NCBI GenBank assembly: GCA_032158295.1
Contig: CM063244.1
Span: forward strand, 7,872,597-7,936,596
Length of the DNA stretch: 64,000 nt
Reading direction: 5' to 3'
DNA from: Pycnopodia helianthoides
Taxonomy: Eukaryota; Echinodermata; Asteroidea; Forcipulatida; Asteriidae
This document shows positions 1 to 10,431 of the stretch, in pieces. The stretch's first letter is position 1; every line of letters starts with the position of its first letter. Both the position numbers and the translations under genes were made by a program. Under the pieces are notes generated by a model that worked only from the letters and a program-made list of their open reading frames with translations, made no database searches and was not told the origin of the DNA.

Positions 1-97
1 CATGAACATGCATTCATTAGCATAATACGAGGCATATAGCAACACCCTTAGCACCAGCCGCAGCCATAGCCGTAGTCGCAAGTTCGGAAAAGCCCTA

Positions 98-310
98 AAG
101 GCCATGTCACACAGGGCAATTTTTCAAGCAACTTTGAGGCAACCACTTGCACTCATGCACAAGGAATACTTTGGCAGCACAAGGAACACTTCGGCAGCAC
201 AAGAGCCAATCTTCTAGCAAATGATGAAATCACTGAAATGTGAATAATTGTTTTTTGTTGGAGATTGCCTGAACTGGTTGCCTGTAAATTGCCTTGTGTG
301 ACAGAGCCTT
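98..310. repeat. Palindromic element with TGTCACACA ends
   Basis: The left end reads AAGGCCATGTCACACAGGG. The right end, reverse-complemented, reads AAGGCTCTGTCACACAAGG, so the two ends are imperfect inverted repeats around about 210 bp. Inside lie two close copies of a CAAGGAAYACTTYGGCAGCA phrase. No open frame is present. It looks like a MITE; the superfamily is not assignable from this copy. Confidence 0.55.
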
Positions 311-1053
311 AGCTTGAGATGGTCCTCTCCTCGAGTGTCTTCATACACGATAGTTAAGGCACCGTCATGGTCCAGCTTGTTTCAGTTGAACCCAAGGGGA
401 ATCGTCTGGTTAGACTTGACACGGTCTGTCTTCATTACAAAATGTAGCCCAACATCCCTATATCACTCCAACAGCTGAGCTTGTAGCGGAGAGTCATCTG
501 GCTAGACTTGACCCAGTCCTTCAGCTTGTGGCATACAGTTCAAAAAGCGTAAATTAGCCTCAAGGTTGGGTTCCTCCATGGGTATATGTCATCTCCAAAG
601 TCAACGTCTCAATCTGTAGAAAATGTTCACAGATTTTCATAAGCTCTTTTAATACAATGTCCCTCAGAGCAGCCGAGGGGCGCGGGCAGAAGGACCAGCT
701 TCATACTTTTTTCAATAACTACAAAATGTGTGAATCAATTCCTCTGATTTTTTGGGAACTACCCTTAAACACCCCCTCGTTCATATACTGTAGTGCTTTC
801 TGGGTGAGTGAACTCAAAGGTTGACAAATAGTTTGGGAAAGCTGGGTCCCATTATAGCGTCAACACAAAAATCCTATTGCCCCCTATTATTTTGTGTGCA
901 CAAAAACTTAACGTACTGTTTTGAAAATTAGTTGTGAATTAATGTGTAAATTTTCAGAATGCTTCAATCTTTAGTGTGTGTGTCCATAGAACATCTATTC
1001 ATCTGGCCAGACCATAAGAACAAGAATTGTAGCCCCTAAACACAGTTATTTAC
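311..1053. other. No recognisable gene
   Basis: No long open frame or recognised repeat was seen. On the minus strand around 310-530 there are short open stretches with balanced codons (for example one reading NKLDHDGALTIVYEDT). They lack convincing splice sites, so I do not call an exon. They could belong to the exon-like series that follows. Confidence 0.4.
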
Positions 1054-1146
1054 CCGTAATACAATCTGCCTTCCGTGCACGCCCCTTGGGTCCAGCATGT
1101 GATTTTGTTCCTTTGGCTGCTCGGAGGGTTTTAATACAAGTATCAG
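1054..1146 (-). CDS. Candidate internal exon, unknown protein
   Basis: This 93-nt segment on the minus strand is bounded by an acceptor (TTTTCTGAGAACAG) and a donor (GGTAAAT). It is open in the frame that starts and ends in phase 1: two bases, 30 codons, one base. The product is basic, beginning DTCIKTLRAAKGTKSHAG and ending ADCIT, with two cysteines. The phase matches the exon-like segment at 1534-1629, so the two could be spliced directly. I recognise no domain. Runs of symmetric phase-1 exons are common in secreted modular proteins, which is only a hint here. A chance open segment is possible. Confidence 0.35.
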
Positions 1147-1533
1147 CTGTTCTCAGAAAAATTACAGTTATTAGTCTGAACGATACATATGCGCAATAGA
1201 AATCTTCTCCAGCCCCAATCAGTCAACTCAATGACCACGCACACACAACATGGCACAATTTTTTTATTTATTATTTTTTTTTTTGGGGGGGGTCTGTTTT
1301 TGATTGTTTTGTGTGTTTTGTAAACACATTTTTCTGGAAAAATTGACCCCATATTCAGTGAAGTTTTTCACCAATTGGTTGTATGGTGTGTTTATTGCAA
1401 ACTAGAGGATGGGAATGAATGCATTCTTTCAAATCGATGCTAATTTTTTTAACATTTAATAGCTCCTTGCTTAAATTGTGAGATGTACCTTTTCTCCAAA
1501 GAGAAGATTCAGAATGATTTTTTTCAAACTTAC

Positions 1534-1629
1534 CAAGCTGTCCTTTGTTGGCTCTCTGCTCTGCATCTGTTTCTGCCACAGAGTTACATCGCATGAGGTC
1601 TGGTTGTACAGTCACCACGGCACAAGAAA
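1534..1629 (-). CDS. Candidate internal exon, unknown protein
   Basis: This 96-nt minus-strand segment has a good splice context: a TACTGAC branch-like motif, a pyrimidine-rich acceptor ending CTCTCAG, and a consensus donor GTAAGT. The phase-1 to phase-1 frame is open and reads SCAVVTVQPDLMRCNSVAET followed by an acidic then polar stretch; the other two frames contain stops. The upstream reading (LILSVSCAVV) is hydrophobic and could be mistaken for a signal peptide, but no ATG precedes it before an in-frame stop. It is probably part of the same gene as 1054-1146 and 4239-4403. Product unknown. Confidence 0.4.
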
Positions 1630-2245
1630 CTGAGAGGATTAGAGTAGTGGTCCAAGACCAATTTGTCAGTATTTAAACATTTTTTTGTAAAGAAATTGCA
1701 AGAACAGCCGACTTCTATTGTTTCAGGGAGAATCATAAAATGTATGGGTTGTACAAACACATTTTTTAAGTGGTTCTTAAGTTGTTTGACGTTGGTGGTT
1801 GACTAGTCGTTCATGCCCAGTGCTATTGTAGATTATCAAATGATACTAGTATTTTGACTAATGGTTATAACTGTCTTTACTACTTAAGAGATTTGTTTGA
1901 GAGATTCAATTTTTGTTTATGCATGTGTCGTTTTTCCTTCTGTAGTTATCGATCCACTGATGTTTAGAATTGTTTATGATCCTCAAAGTTCTTGGTTGAG
2001 TCGTCTCATTTGGTAGGTAGTTTCTTCACCAGTAACTTGCAACTTAAGTAACCCGATACATTACCAAATATTTGCATGAACCCAGTCCCTGCATGGTAGA
2101 CATCACCTCAGGTCAGCGAAGATTTCAGCACTCAGACAACTCCATCATCTTCAAAAAGGAAACATGATCTGCTTTTTGGAAGAAAACAATGATCTAGAAA
2201 GGTTAGCATTTTTGGGTCACAAAAATTAGCCAAAGTCAGGTTCAC

Positions 2246-2341
2246 CATACACAATACCAGAAATACTCCCAAATTTCCAAACTGTTGTTATCTGGTTCTC
2301 TGCGGTGTCCCAGAGCTGACATCGGTGAAACACAACATCAG
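2246..2341 (-). CDS. Candidate exon beside a local duplication
   Basis: On the minus strand an open stretch reads ADVVFHRCQLWDTAENQITT and ends VYG before a GTGAAC donor. With the acceptor TTCTTTTTCAAG it is 96 nt, phase 1 to 1, matching the neighbouring candidates. A stronger acceptor (TTTTCCCCGCAG) lies 17 nt upstream but gives a phase-2 start. The caution is that the acceptor side is homologous to two further degenerate copies at 2440-2940. Those copies carry stops in all frames, so this may be the surviving member of a duplicated exon or simply a repeat. Confidence 0.3.
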
Positions 2342-2940
2342 CTTGAAAAAGAACAGTTCTGCGGGGAAAAAACAAAAACAAGATTGTAGCTTGTGAAGGG
2401 AAAGTTTTGATTTCTTTCACACTTACCCTCATAGTTTCAATGTACAATCACCTGCATTCGCTTCAGGCAAAACAGGTTACAGACTGGAAAACAAAAAATA
2501 AGGTTGTAGCCTATGGAGGGAAAGGTTAAAAGCTGTTGAGGGAAATGTTAGAAGCTGTGGAGGGAAGGTTAGAAGCTGTGGAGAAAACGGTTATTCTTTT
2601 GTTCACACTTACCCTTATACTTTACCCAACACGCCAGCTTTCAGTTAACCTTTGCTGCAAACTCTTGCCATCAGGTCACGCATCAGAATGTCAAAGGGAG
2701 ATTCAACATTGTCTACTCAATGTCTGCGTTTCAATGCACAATTTTCTGCAACAACATCCACTTTTGGAAGAACAGGTTACAGACTGTGGGAAAACAAAAA
2801 CATTTGTAGCCTGTGGAGGCCAGGTTAAAGGCTGCGGAAAAAAGGTTAGAAGCTGTGGAGGAAAAGTTATTTTTCTTTTACTCTTCCCTGATACTTTAAC
2901 CTGATACTTCACCTATTATACTTGACCTTTGCTGCAAACA
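2335..2940. repeat. Degenerate tandem duplication, 3 partial units
   Basis: The phrase GAAGAACAGGTTACAGACTG followed by an A-rich stretch and GTAGCCTRTGGAGG recurs at about 2350, 2475 and 2775. A shorter internal unit (GTTAGAAGCTGTGGAGG) repeats near 2520-2600 and at 2845. Read on the minus strand, the copies preserve acceptor-like (TTGTTTTCCCACAG) and donor-like (GGGTAAGTGTGAA) signals, but the enclosed sequence has stops in every frame. Small plus-strand open frames here are shadows of the repeat. Confidence 0.55.
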
Positions 2941-3957
2941 CCCAATCTCACTGACCTCCAATCACTCATCAGGGACATCAAAGTACTACACCAATGATAC
3001 ATTACCTATCGCCAGTAACCTGCTGAAAGAATTTAGAGTTAGTCTTATCTCTAGGCCAACACTCCAAATACTCTAGGCCTTTACTGTCTCATACAAACCA
3101 GTACATCACTGAAGCCTTTCCACCATGGTGATAAAGATCGTTTTTCTCTTCATTTCTTTCATTCTGGCATCTTCTTCTTCATCTTTTTTGTACCTTACTC
3201 ATTGCTCTCCTTTATTTTCTCGCAGCGCTCACAACAAAGTGGTTTAGGGAAGTTGTTTGCAATTATTCCTAATAAGCTTGTGTATAATAGTTTGTATTTC
3301 GTCGGAACGACAGGTATGAGATACTTTGATTCAAGTTTCCCCTTTATCTTTTATTTGAATGAGCAAGGGTTAAAGTTTAAAAAAAAATTATTGTCTTATT
3401 ATTTTTGAATTTTTCAAAACACTCTCAGTTGAAAATGCCTACACTCAGAGTTGATGCAATGGCGATACTAGGAATATATAAATATTAATTTAGCTTGTCT
3501 AAATTATATATTTAAAACTCCTAAATCAAACATTAATCATCAAATGAATGGTGACTCTGCATTGTAATATTGGATTGTATATCATGTTAGATTACTTCTT
3601 AAACACTTAAGGTTGTAGGTTTTGTGTCTTCAGTAAAAAGCGAAGGGGAAGATACAGAATCTAGTCTACATTACGTTTTGAAATACAAGATTATGGCAAT
3701 AAGATAATCATGACAACTGATGACTTGAAGATTCAACCCCGACAGAAATGTCAAGTTAAGACTAGTTTCCTATTTAATGAGCATCATTGGCTTCGACCAA
3801 TATGCAAATCAAGAAATTCCTGGACAGTGTGACTTCACCTTGAGAGATATACAAGAAAGGACAACATCAACAAGGTCGCCGACGATCGTGGGGGGGGGGG
3901 GGTGGGGGTAGAAAATAGGAAGGATTCTGCAAAAGAACGGGTTAGATCTTCTCTTAC

Positions 3958-4014
3958 CATTTGCAGTTTTCACACTCTTGTCTTTATCTTGAAGGCCAAC
4001 TCGCGTTATCCAGC
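3958..4014 (-). CDS. Weak candidate exon
   Basis: On the minus strand a consensus donor (GTAAGAG) ends an open stretch that reads GWITRVGLQDKDKSVKTAN. The acceptor that would keep phase 1 (…GTGGAG) is poor. A better one (GCGCATAG, exon start 4019) gives phase 2, which would not join to the candidate exon at 4239-4403. The exact 5' boundary is therefore uncertain and the call is weak. Confidence 0.25.
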
Positions 4015-4238
4015 CTCCACTATGCGCTCAATCAATAATCTAACTTTTTTTTAATTTTTTTTTTATTTTTTTACATTTTACGATTTCGGGTTCTCGTTTT
4101 TGATTCAAGAAAGATAAATAATTAACTTATTTACTTCCAGTTGGTCGAAATATTCTCGCACAAAAAAAGGAGAAAAAGGTTTTAATCGCACAGGCGAACT
4201 TAAAAAGTGGAGGACGGATACGGCAAGGTTTTCTTTAC

Positions 4239-4403
4239 CTTGATCCTTTGGCGACCTCCAATGAACACCCAGATCCATAGACAAAATATTCACACATTCC
4301 ACATATCCATAGATCTTCAACTCCCATCTGGTCACAGTCTCATGCTTGGCTGGATGAAAGCTTAATGCTGGCGGTTGTTTTAGCATGAAGTCATTCCCCG
4401 TAT
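4239..4403 (-). CDS. Candidate internal exon, unknown protein
   Basis: This is the best exon candidate on the minus strand in this part. A long pyrimidine-rich tract ends in TTATTATTCAG, and the donor is GGTAAAG. The enclosed 165 nt are open from phase 1 to phase 1 (54 whole codons). The product includes FHPAKHETVTRWELKIYGY and ends LGVHWRSPKDQ. RWELKIYG loosely resembles the C-terminal strand of discoidin (F5/8 type C) domains, too little to name it. The surrounding 179-codon open frame (4105-4644) extends into flanking intron-like AT-rich sequence and is probably not all coding. Confidence 0.45.
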
Positions 4404-5209
4404 CTGAATAATAAAACAAATAAAAAAAACATAAATAATACAGTTTAAACTTTGCCAACATGTTTATTATTTGTGACATACTCAATAACACGACCTTGTA
4501 TTTTATCACTGGGATCACAAATGGGGGCGTTATCATCGTTGGTCTAGATCCTAATTGGGGAATATTAATTGTAGGCTTTTTCTTAATTTTTTCTTCTTCA
4601 AAAAAGCCCCCGTTATTACACAAAACTGTAGCTTTTGTAGCCAAGGGCTTAACGATGAGGCATAGTTGAAGATTTCATAGTATCTCTTGGCCTGTAAATT
4701 TTGAAATGAGCATGCTAAAAATATTTCACTAATTAAAAAAACTGATATAGTTTGAACACCTAACTAGAACGGCGAAGTTGCCACGGCGAGAAGCCGATTG
4801 CCCAATAGAAAAAAAAAGATTAATAGAATAACCAATCGTTTGATCAGTTCATTGATGCTAGGAGCAGGAACATAAATGAAACTGACCACTGCCTATTGAA
4901 ATGGGAGTGACAGAGGGGCTCAGGATGGGTGAGGGCTGACAAGGAAGAGAAACAAATATGTAAGGAACATGATAAGACTCCAACACAATAAGTATACATC
5001 ATGAATGTGTTTGAGGTGTACAGGTGGTATGACCCAAATTAGGAAACTAACCAAACCAGAAAAATTGCTTCTATACATGTACTACTTTTTTCTTTTCTCT
5101 TTCTATTATAAGATTTTGACTTTTGAACTATCCATAAATGATTCTAAAACCTTTTTATGCTTTTGGTGTTTTGACTTGTGTCATAATCATGAGCTATGTT
5201 CTTTTGAAG
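4404..5209. other. No recognisable gene
   Basis: AT-rich intergenic or intronic sequence. The open frames are short and of low complexity; nothing is supported as a gene. Confidence 0.4.
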
Positions 5210-5214
5210 TGAAT

Positions 5215-5870
5215 CTGCATGTCAGTGGCAATATTTGATACAAGTTTCAGGTTGATACATTGCAAACTGTAGTTATGGACGTTTAAGGTTTCTATTGTTT
5301 TAGCCCATCCAACTAGAACCCTTTTCATACCCATGAGTTTTATTTGTTATGCAAATCTGTATGGCAGTGGCAACATTTGATGCGAGTTTCACTTCAATAA
5401 ATCATTGCAATAACGAATTAAGGAAACTCAAGGTCTCTATTGTTTTAGACTATCCAACTAGAACCATGTCATACTTATGAGTTAAATTATTTTAAAAGAA
5501 TCGTCATGACTGTGACAAAATTGGATGCAAGTTTCATTTAAAAACATAATTTCAATAAGGAGCTGTAAAATTCAAGGTTTCTCGTTTTTTAGCCCATCCA
5601 ACTTGAACCATTGTCATACTGATGAGTTTAATTCTTTTATACGAATCTTCATGACTGTGGCAAATTGTAATGCAAGTTTCATTTCAAAACATCTCTGCAA
5701 TAAGGAGTTATGGACATTCAAGCTTTCTTTTGTTTTAGCCCACCCAACTAGAACCATTGTCATACTTATAAGTTTGAATATTTTATCTAAATCTGCATGA
5801 CTGTGACAAAACATTATTGCAATAAGGAGATATGGACATTAACGGTTTCATTTTTAAAAGTTAAAGGTTG
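5215..5870. repeat. Tandem repeat, about 143-bp unit, 4-5 copies
   Basis: The anchor GTGRCAA…TGCAAGTTTCA recurs at about 5226, 5366, 5514 and 5656, with a partial at 5803. Each unit contains a RCAATAAGGAGTTATGGAC phrase and an ACTAGAACCATTGTCATACT phrase. Spacing is 140-148 bp and the copies are clearly diverged. Confidence 0.7.
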
Positions 5871-6114
5871 ATACTAAATTGTTTACATTATTCATACTGA
5901 AAGCGGACGGCCGGACAAACGGATCTTTAGTAAAGCGACATTATGATCAGTTTCCCCCAATCCTCTTCTATTATCTCTTTTCTTTAATCTTTTTTTAAGT
6001 ACAGTTCCTCCCTAAAATAACCCCCATCGATCTTGTAAGAGGGCCACCAGATATGGCGGCCTTTTTGAATTTCCACAATGCATTTAATACTGCCTCGTGA
6101 AACATCTCTATCGC

Positions 6115-6160
6115 TTTTTTGGGGGGGGGGGAGAAAAGAAAAAAGGAAATGATATTGAAA

Positions 6161-6191
<31 letters not shown>

Positions 6192-6250
6192 AAAAAACAA
6201 AAAAAAAACAACAACAACAAATAATAAAAAAAATAAAATAAATAAATAAC
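6115..6250. repeat. Low-complexity G / C / A-rich tract
   Basis: A run of T and G is followed by a run of C and a long A-rich stretch. It creates several overlapping minus-strand open frames rich in Phe and Gly that are artefacts of composition. Confidence 0.8.
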
Positions 6251-6902
6251 AATAAAATCGAGTATTTTTGTAAATAATTTGTTTGAACCCACGTTTAAAC
6301 AACAGGTTACCATGGTAACAGCTGACCCATGATAACATCTATTTTTTCACAATATGACCCTAGTAGACACAAATTTTGGAAAATTCAGAAAATTTGATGG
6401 AGATCGTATGCGGTGTTTATCCTATGGGGACGGGGCCCAAAGTTCTCGAGCGATTTGAATAAAGATTGAAAAGTATTTACGGTAATTGGTGGGGGACCAG
6501 GTTGCGAAGATTATGCCTGATCGATTGTTCTATATTAGTCCTGAAAGGTTGGAAATACTCCATTGATTAAAAAATGGATGACAGTTTGAACCCCTAAATA
6601 CACGAGATGAAAGCACAAAATCTAAGATTTCGAATTCTTAAGACCAACACATGACACACCACTACCGGTTTCTTGGGGAAAATCCAAAAACAATTGTGCA
6701 CATTTGGTATAAAAAGACAAAAAATCACTTCAAAAAACCCGTTAAAAGCATTTGACCAAAGTAAAACAAACAGCTGACAACAGTAGACCCGATAACAACT
6801 ATTATTAACAATGTGACCCCAGATAAATTTTGAGAAAAGTCGGGAAATATTTTTGCTGCGGAAGCAGCGTTAAAGCGTTTCGGATGCAGCGTTACGGGCA
6901 AA

Positions 6903-7345
6903 AGTATTGCCGGGAAAATTGTGCCCCCGGTCCTGGGTTAAAATTATACGGGCAAAAAAGGTAGCGGGTACATTGTGCCCATGGTCCAGGGTAAAAATGG
7001 TAGCGGGTACATTGTGCCCACGGTCCAGGGTAAAAATGGTAGCGGGTACATTGTGCCCACGGTCCTGGGTGAAAATGTTACGGGCAAAAATGGTAGCGGG
7101 TACATTGTGCCCACAATCCTGGCCGAAAATGGCAGCGGGTACATTGTGCCCACGGTCCAGGCAGGGTAAAAATGGTAGCGGGTACATTGTGCCCACGGTC
7201 CAGGGTAAAAATGGTAGCGGGTACATTGTGCCTACGGTCCTGGGTGAAAATGTTACGGGTAAAAATGGTAGCGGGTACATTTGCCCACGGTCCTGGGTGA
7301 AAATGTTACGGGCAAAAATGGTAGCGGGTACATTGTGCCCCCACC
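6903..7345. repeat. 39-bp minisatellite, about 9-10 units
   Basis: The unit contains GGTAGCGGGTACATTGTGCC then CACGGTCCAGGGTAAAAAT. Some units carry a 15-bp extension containing GTTACGGGCAAAAAT. Since 39 is a multiple of three, frames stay open on both strands (repeating GSGYIVPTV on plus and MYPLPFLP on minus). There is no start context, splice site or non-repeat coding flank, so I treat it as a satellite. Confidence 0.85.
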
Positions 7346-8067
7346 CACCCCCTCCGCCGGTCCTGATAGGGTTGAGTCATTGATAATTTTGGTTAGATAA
7401 TTTTTGGTACCCCGGTACTGTTCACAAGCCTTACCTCAACCAGATGTCGTTGGAAAATCTGTGTTCGGCTTTGGTCGTGAAGTCTACGGCGAATCACCGA
7501 AGCTCTCTCCAGCCTCGAGAGCTCCCCACCGTAGCTTTCTCCAGCCTCGAGAGCTCCACACCGAAGTTAAATTGCCTTTAAAGTCTGTCGTCGAGGCTAG
7601 AAAACTCACCAGTATTCCATTAAAAGTTCGTCTGATAAAACGCGACTTCCATGTCCTACGTTAGAGCTGAGAGATGCTGCCATCCGCTTCGCGAAGGTCC
7701 TATCTAAATGCATGCTGTGTTCGCCACGTACAATGAGTGCCTCTAGTAATAGCTTTTTGGGAAACAAGTGCAAAACTCATTGTTTGCATAACAAAGAAGA
7801 TCTTCAATGAGGCAACATTCCGCAGGAATATACAGAATGAACTCGTTGTGTAACAGTGCTAAGACTGTGACGAGCTCTAAATCCCGGTTATAGCTTATTT
7901 AATTTATTCCAGGGCGAGAACAAAATAATGGCGGGAAGAAGGCCTTACAATGGGTAAATGTTCCCTATTGGAACCAAAGTGTTCGAGGCTCTGGACCGGG
8001 TGCGGGTAGTCACCCCTGTTTGTTTGAATATTTTGTTTGTTTGTTTGTGTACCCGGTGGTACTGTCT
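7346..8067. other. No recognisable gene
   Basis: Includes a duplicated CTCTCCAGCCTCGAGAGCTC phrase at about 7505 and 7535. An 86-codon plus-strand frame at 7404-7664 has no supporting features. Confidence 0.35.
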
Positions 8068-8071
8068 TTAA

Positions 8072-8303
8072 AGGAACATTACAGAATTGGTTTTTGCTAA
8101 CAAAACAGTTGCTGGCAGTGTAAGCACTTTATGTAATCCACCATATACATAAACTATGACAAACCTGGAGAAGTTTGAGATCGATCGGCCATCTGGGTCA
8201 CGAGAAAATAGTGAAAAACCGATTACACATTTGCATGAAATCATATATGATTCAACAAATGAATAAAACGCTCACTGAGCGATAAACTCCAATCGGAAAA
8301 TTA
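8072..8303. mobile_element. Truncated TTAA-type MITE (family of 52224-52607)
   Basis: It starts with TTAA then AGGAACATTACAGAATTGG and is nearly identical to the left 220 bp of the complete copy at 52224-52607. The right terminus is missing: homology stops near 8303. Confidence 0.75.
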
Positions 8304-8545
8304 GTGGTAATTAGGGTAGGCCCCCTAGTGGCGCGAGTGCAAGTTTTTCAAAAGTCGTGTAAATATGCACTGGATGATGAGGTCTTAATTGTAGCAGCTA
8401 ATTACTCACTAATTGGTTAGCCGAATAATGTTATTCTGCCTTTGCTCAGTGTTATGTTGTTTTAAAAAGAATATAGAAAAAACTGTACCGATAAGTAAAG
8501 ATAGGCCTAGGCCTGAAGGGGCCCATACATTTTCGTTTAGAACAG

Positions 8546-8700
8546 GGGCCCAATTTCACAATTGTATGCTAAGCAGAAATTAGCAGGATGCCAGTCACAA
8601 ATTGTACATGTGACATGGTATTTTGGCTGGTAACCTTATTCTGGTAAGCATATTTTTTGTTGTGCTTAGCTACTTTTTGTGTTTACGCAGCCAGCATGAT
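8546..8700. mobile_element. Partial GGGCCCAATTT palindromic MITE
   Basis: It starts GGGGCCCAATTTCAC and contains the family's core phrases (TTAGCAGGATRCCAGTCAC, TACATGTGACATGGTATTTT, CTGGTAACCTTATTCTGGTA). The right terminal inverted repeat has decayed. Confidence 0.65.
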
Positions 8701-9297
8701 CGGATCGGGTCCATGAAAGAAGCCGAGACAGAAATTTCTCCGCCATGTACTGCATGGATTCTAATTTTTCTATTTATGCGGCTGGCCGGCCCGTAAATGA
8801 ATCCGCGGGTGGAAATTTTGGCCCAATACGCGGCTAGCTTCTGATTAGTCTAGTCTGTGGTCTCAACAATACTGTAAGGACACGTATCAACCCCTTATCA
8901 CAGATGCAATAAAAGTTAGTTAATACATGGTTTGGTTAATGAAAGTTGATGATTTCGCGAACTGACGAGGGTATAATTTCTCAACTTCTCAAGAACAATG
9001 TAAGCTATGCTTGTGTATTTTACTTAAGTGTTGGTTTGTTTTTGTTTTGCTTTCGCTTTGCTTTCAACAGTGAACTCATCCAGTTCCAGTTTCCTCAGCG
9101 CCGTGGGCGTGTCGTATGCGAATGTTTGGTATTTTTACCTCCGGCATTTATCATGATGTAATAATAACGCAGACCTAGCCCAGTACTACAGTAGTCAGTA
9201 CACACAGTAACTGGAATGCCAGCTGTACTTTTTTTTTTGAAGGCAGTGAATGTATACTCGATTTGGCAGGAGATTCTGTACTCCTAACCTAGAATTA

Positions 9298-9375
9298 TGA
9301 CTATTGAGGTTCGATCTGCTATCGCCTCGGCTCCAAGATCCATGAACCATTAGCTAATCGAACCTCATTAGTCAT
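9298..9375. repeat. Inverted repeat, 19-bp arms
   Basis: ATGACTATTGAGGTTCGAT at the left pairs with ATCGAACCTCATTAGTCAT at the right with one mismatch. It probably belongs to a hairpin MITE. Confidence 0.6.
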
Positions 9376-9959
9376 GAGTAGAGATTCTGTACCCCTTAAA
9401 GTTAATGGTAAATTTTGTAGACATTTCATTTGAATTTGAGTGATTACTGATCATGCTGATATAGGCCTATTCCTATTGACATATTTTAAATCAACTTCCT
9501 TCAGCCCTTGTCTGCTTGTATTGTTAATTTACGGTATTGACTGTATTGGGGGGGGGGTGGTGGTAGACACTGGGAGTCAAAATCCCCTGTTATGACCCCC
9601 GCACCGGATTAGCAAACGTTTCTCAGAACAGTGCTCACTGAACCCGAAGAGCGACAGACGATGGTTGCCGCAGGATCCCTGTCTGTCTGTTTGCTAGTGC
9701 AGCTTGCTGTCAATCATCGAGCTATCACTATATGATATATCAGCAATTCCAACACTTTAATATGTCGGCTTTGGTCATACTGTCCCGCCCTACATGTGCT
9801 CAGTTGTGCTGTTTGACAACATCAGCCAGATGCAAATCCATCTGGTGGTGGGAACCAACTTCAGTATGTTCAGAGAGTTGATTTTAAACCTTTGAATGGT
9901 GGGAATACAATGAAGTGAGGTTTGCGGACACAGTCCATGCGCATAAACTTCCATGAAGA

Positions 9960-10111
9960 GTTGTGGGGATTCTGAGAAGAACCGGTGGCTTAACAACTCG
10001 TCGTTTCTATTTGCCCTGGATTGTCTTCAGGAGAAAGAAGACAATCGGAGTATAGGCCTACTGATAGAAACATCTTGTTGTCAAACCATTGGTTCTTCTC
10101 AGAACCCCAAC
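9960..10111. mobile_element. Hairpin MITE
   Basis: The left arm includes GGGATTCTGAGAAGAACC and the right arm GGTTCTTCTCAGAACCCC. Pairing continues through TTTCTAT/ATAGAAA and GATTGTCTTC/GAAGACAATC, so almost the whole 150 bp folds back. The 91-codon plus-strand frame over it is a shadow. Confidence 0.7.
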
Positions 10112-10342
10112 AGGAATTTTATATACACAGTGTCTCTGCAAACCTCATTCGAAAATTGCAAATCTTTGAAGAAATTCTTTAACATCTCCTGTGCAGCCAG
10201 TTCGTCAACGACATTCATTTTTACTTGAAATTATGTCATTAGTTGAGAAATGTTTCTCCTTGGTATCCAATAACAGTCTACCGGTATTAACTATGTAGCC
10301 GTAATGGTATACACTCTACAAATGATTTATTTTTTCTTGCAG

Positions 10343-10431
10343 TGAAGTGACGTCAAAGTGTCAGTGGCGCCGACTGTCGGAGTTATCTCCATTCCATAAT
10401 ACGTTGTTGTGATTAGACCTGACTAAACACC
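10343..10431 (+). promoter_or_regulatory. Putative 5'UTR of BCAP31 behind a splice acceptor
   Basis: A strong acceptor (TTATTTTTTCTTGCAG) ends at 10342. It suggests that the first coding exon is preceded by a non-coding exon further upstream. That exon and the promoter were not located. The ATG at 10432 has the context CACCATGA. Confidence 0.45.

Noticed and set aside
3125..3247. 40-residue frame MVIKIVFLFISFILASSSS… with good Kozak context
   Set aside because: Signal-peptide-like, but followed by a stop and not by a clear donor; embedded in TTC-rich low complexity. Too weak to call.
6907..7383. 158-codon plus-strand frame of GSGYIVPTV repeats
   Set aside because: It is the 39-bp minisatellite read in frame; both strands stay open because the unit is a multiple of three.
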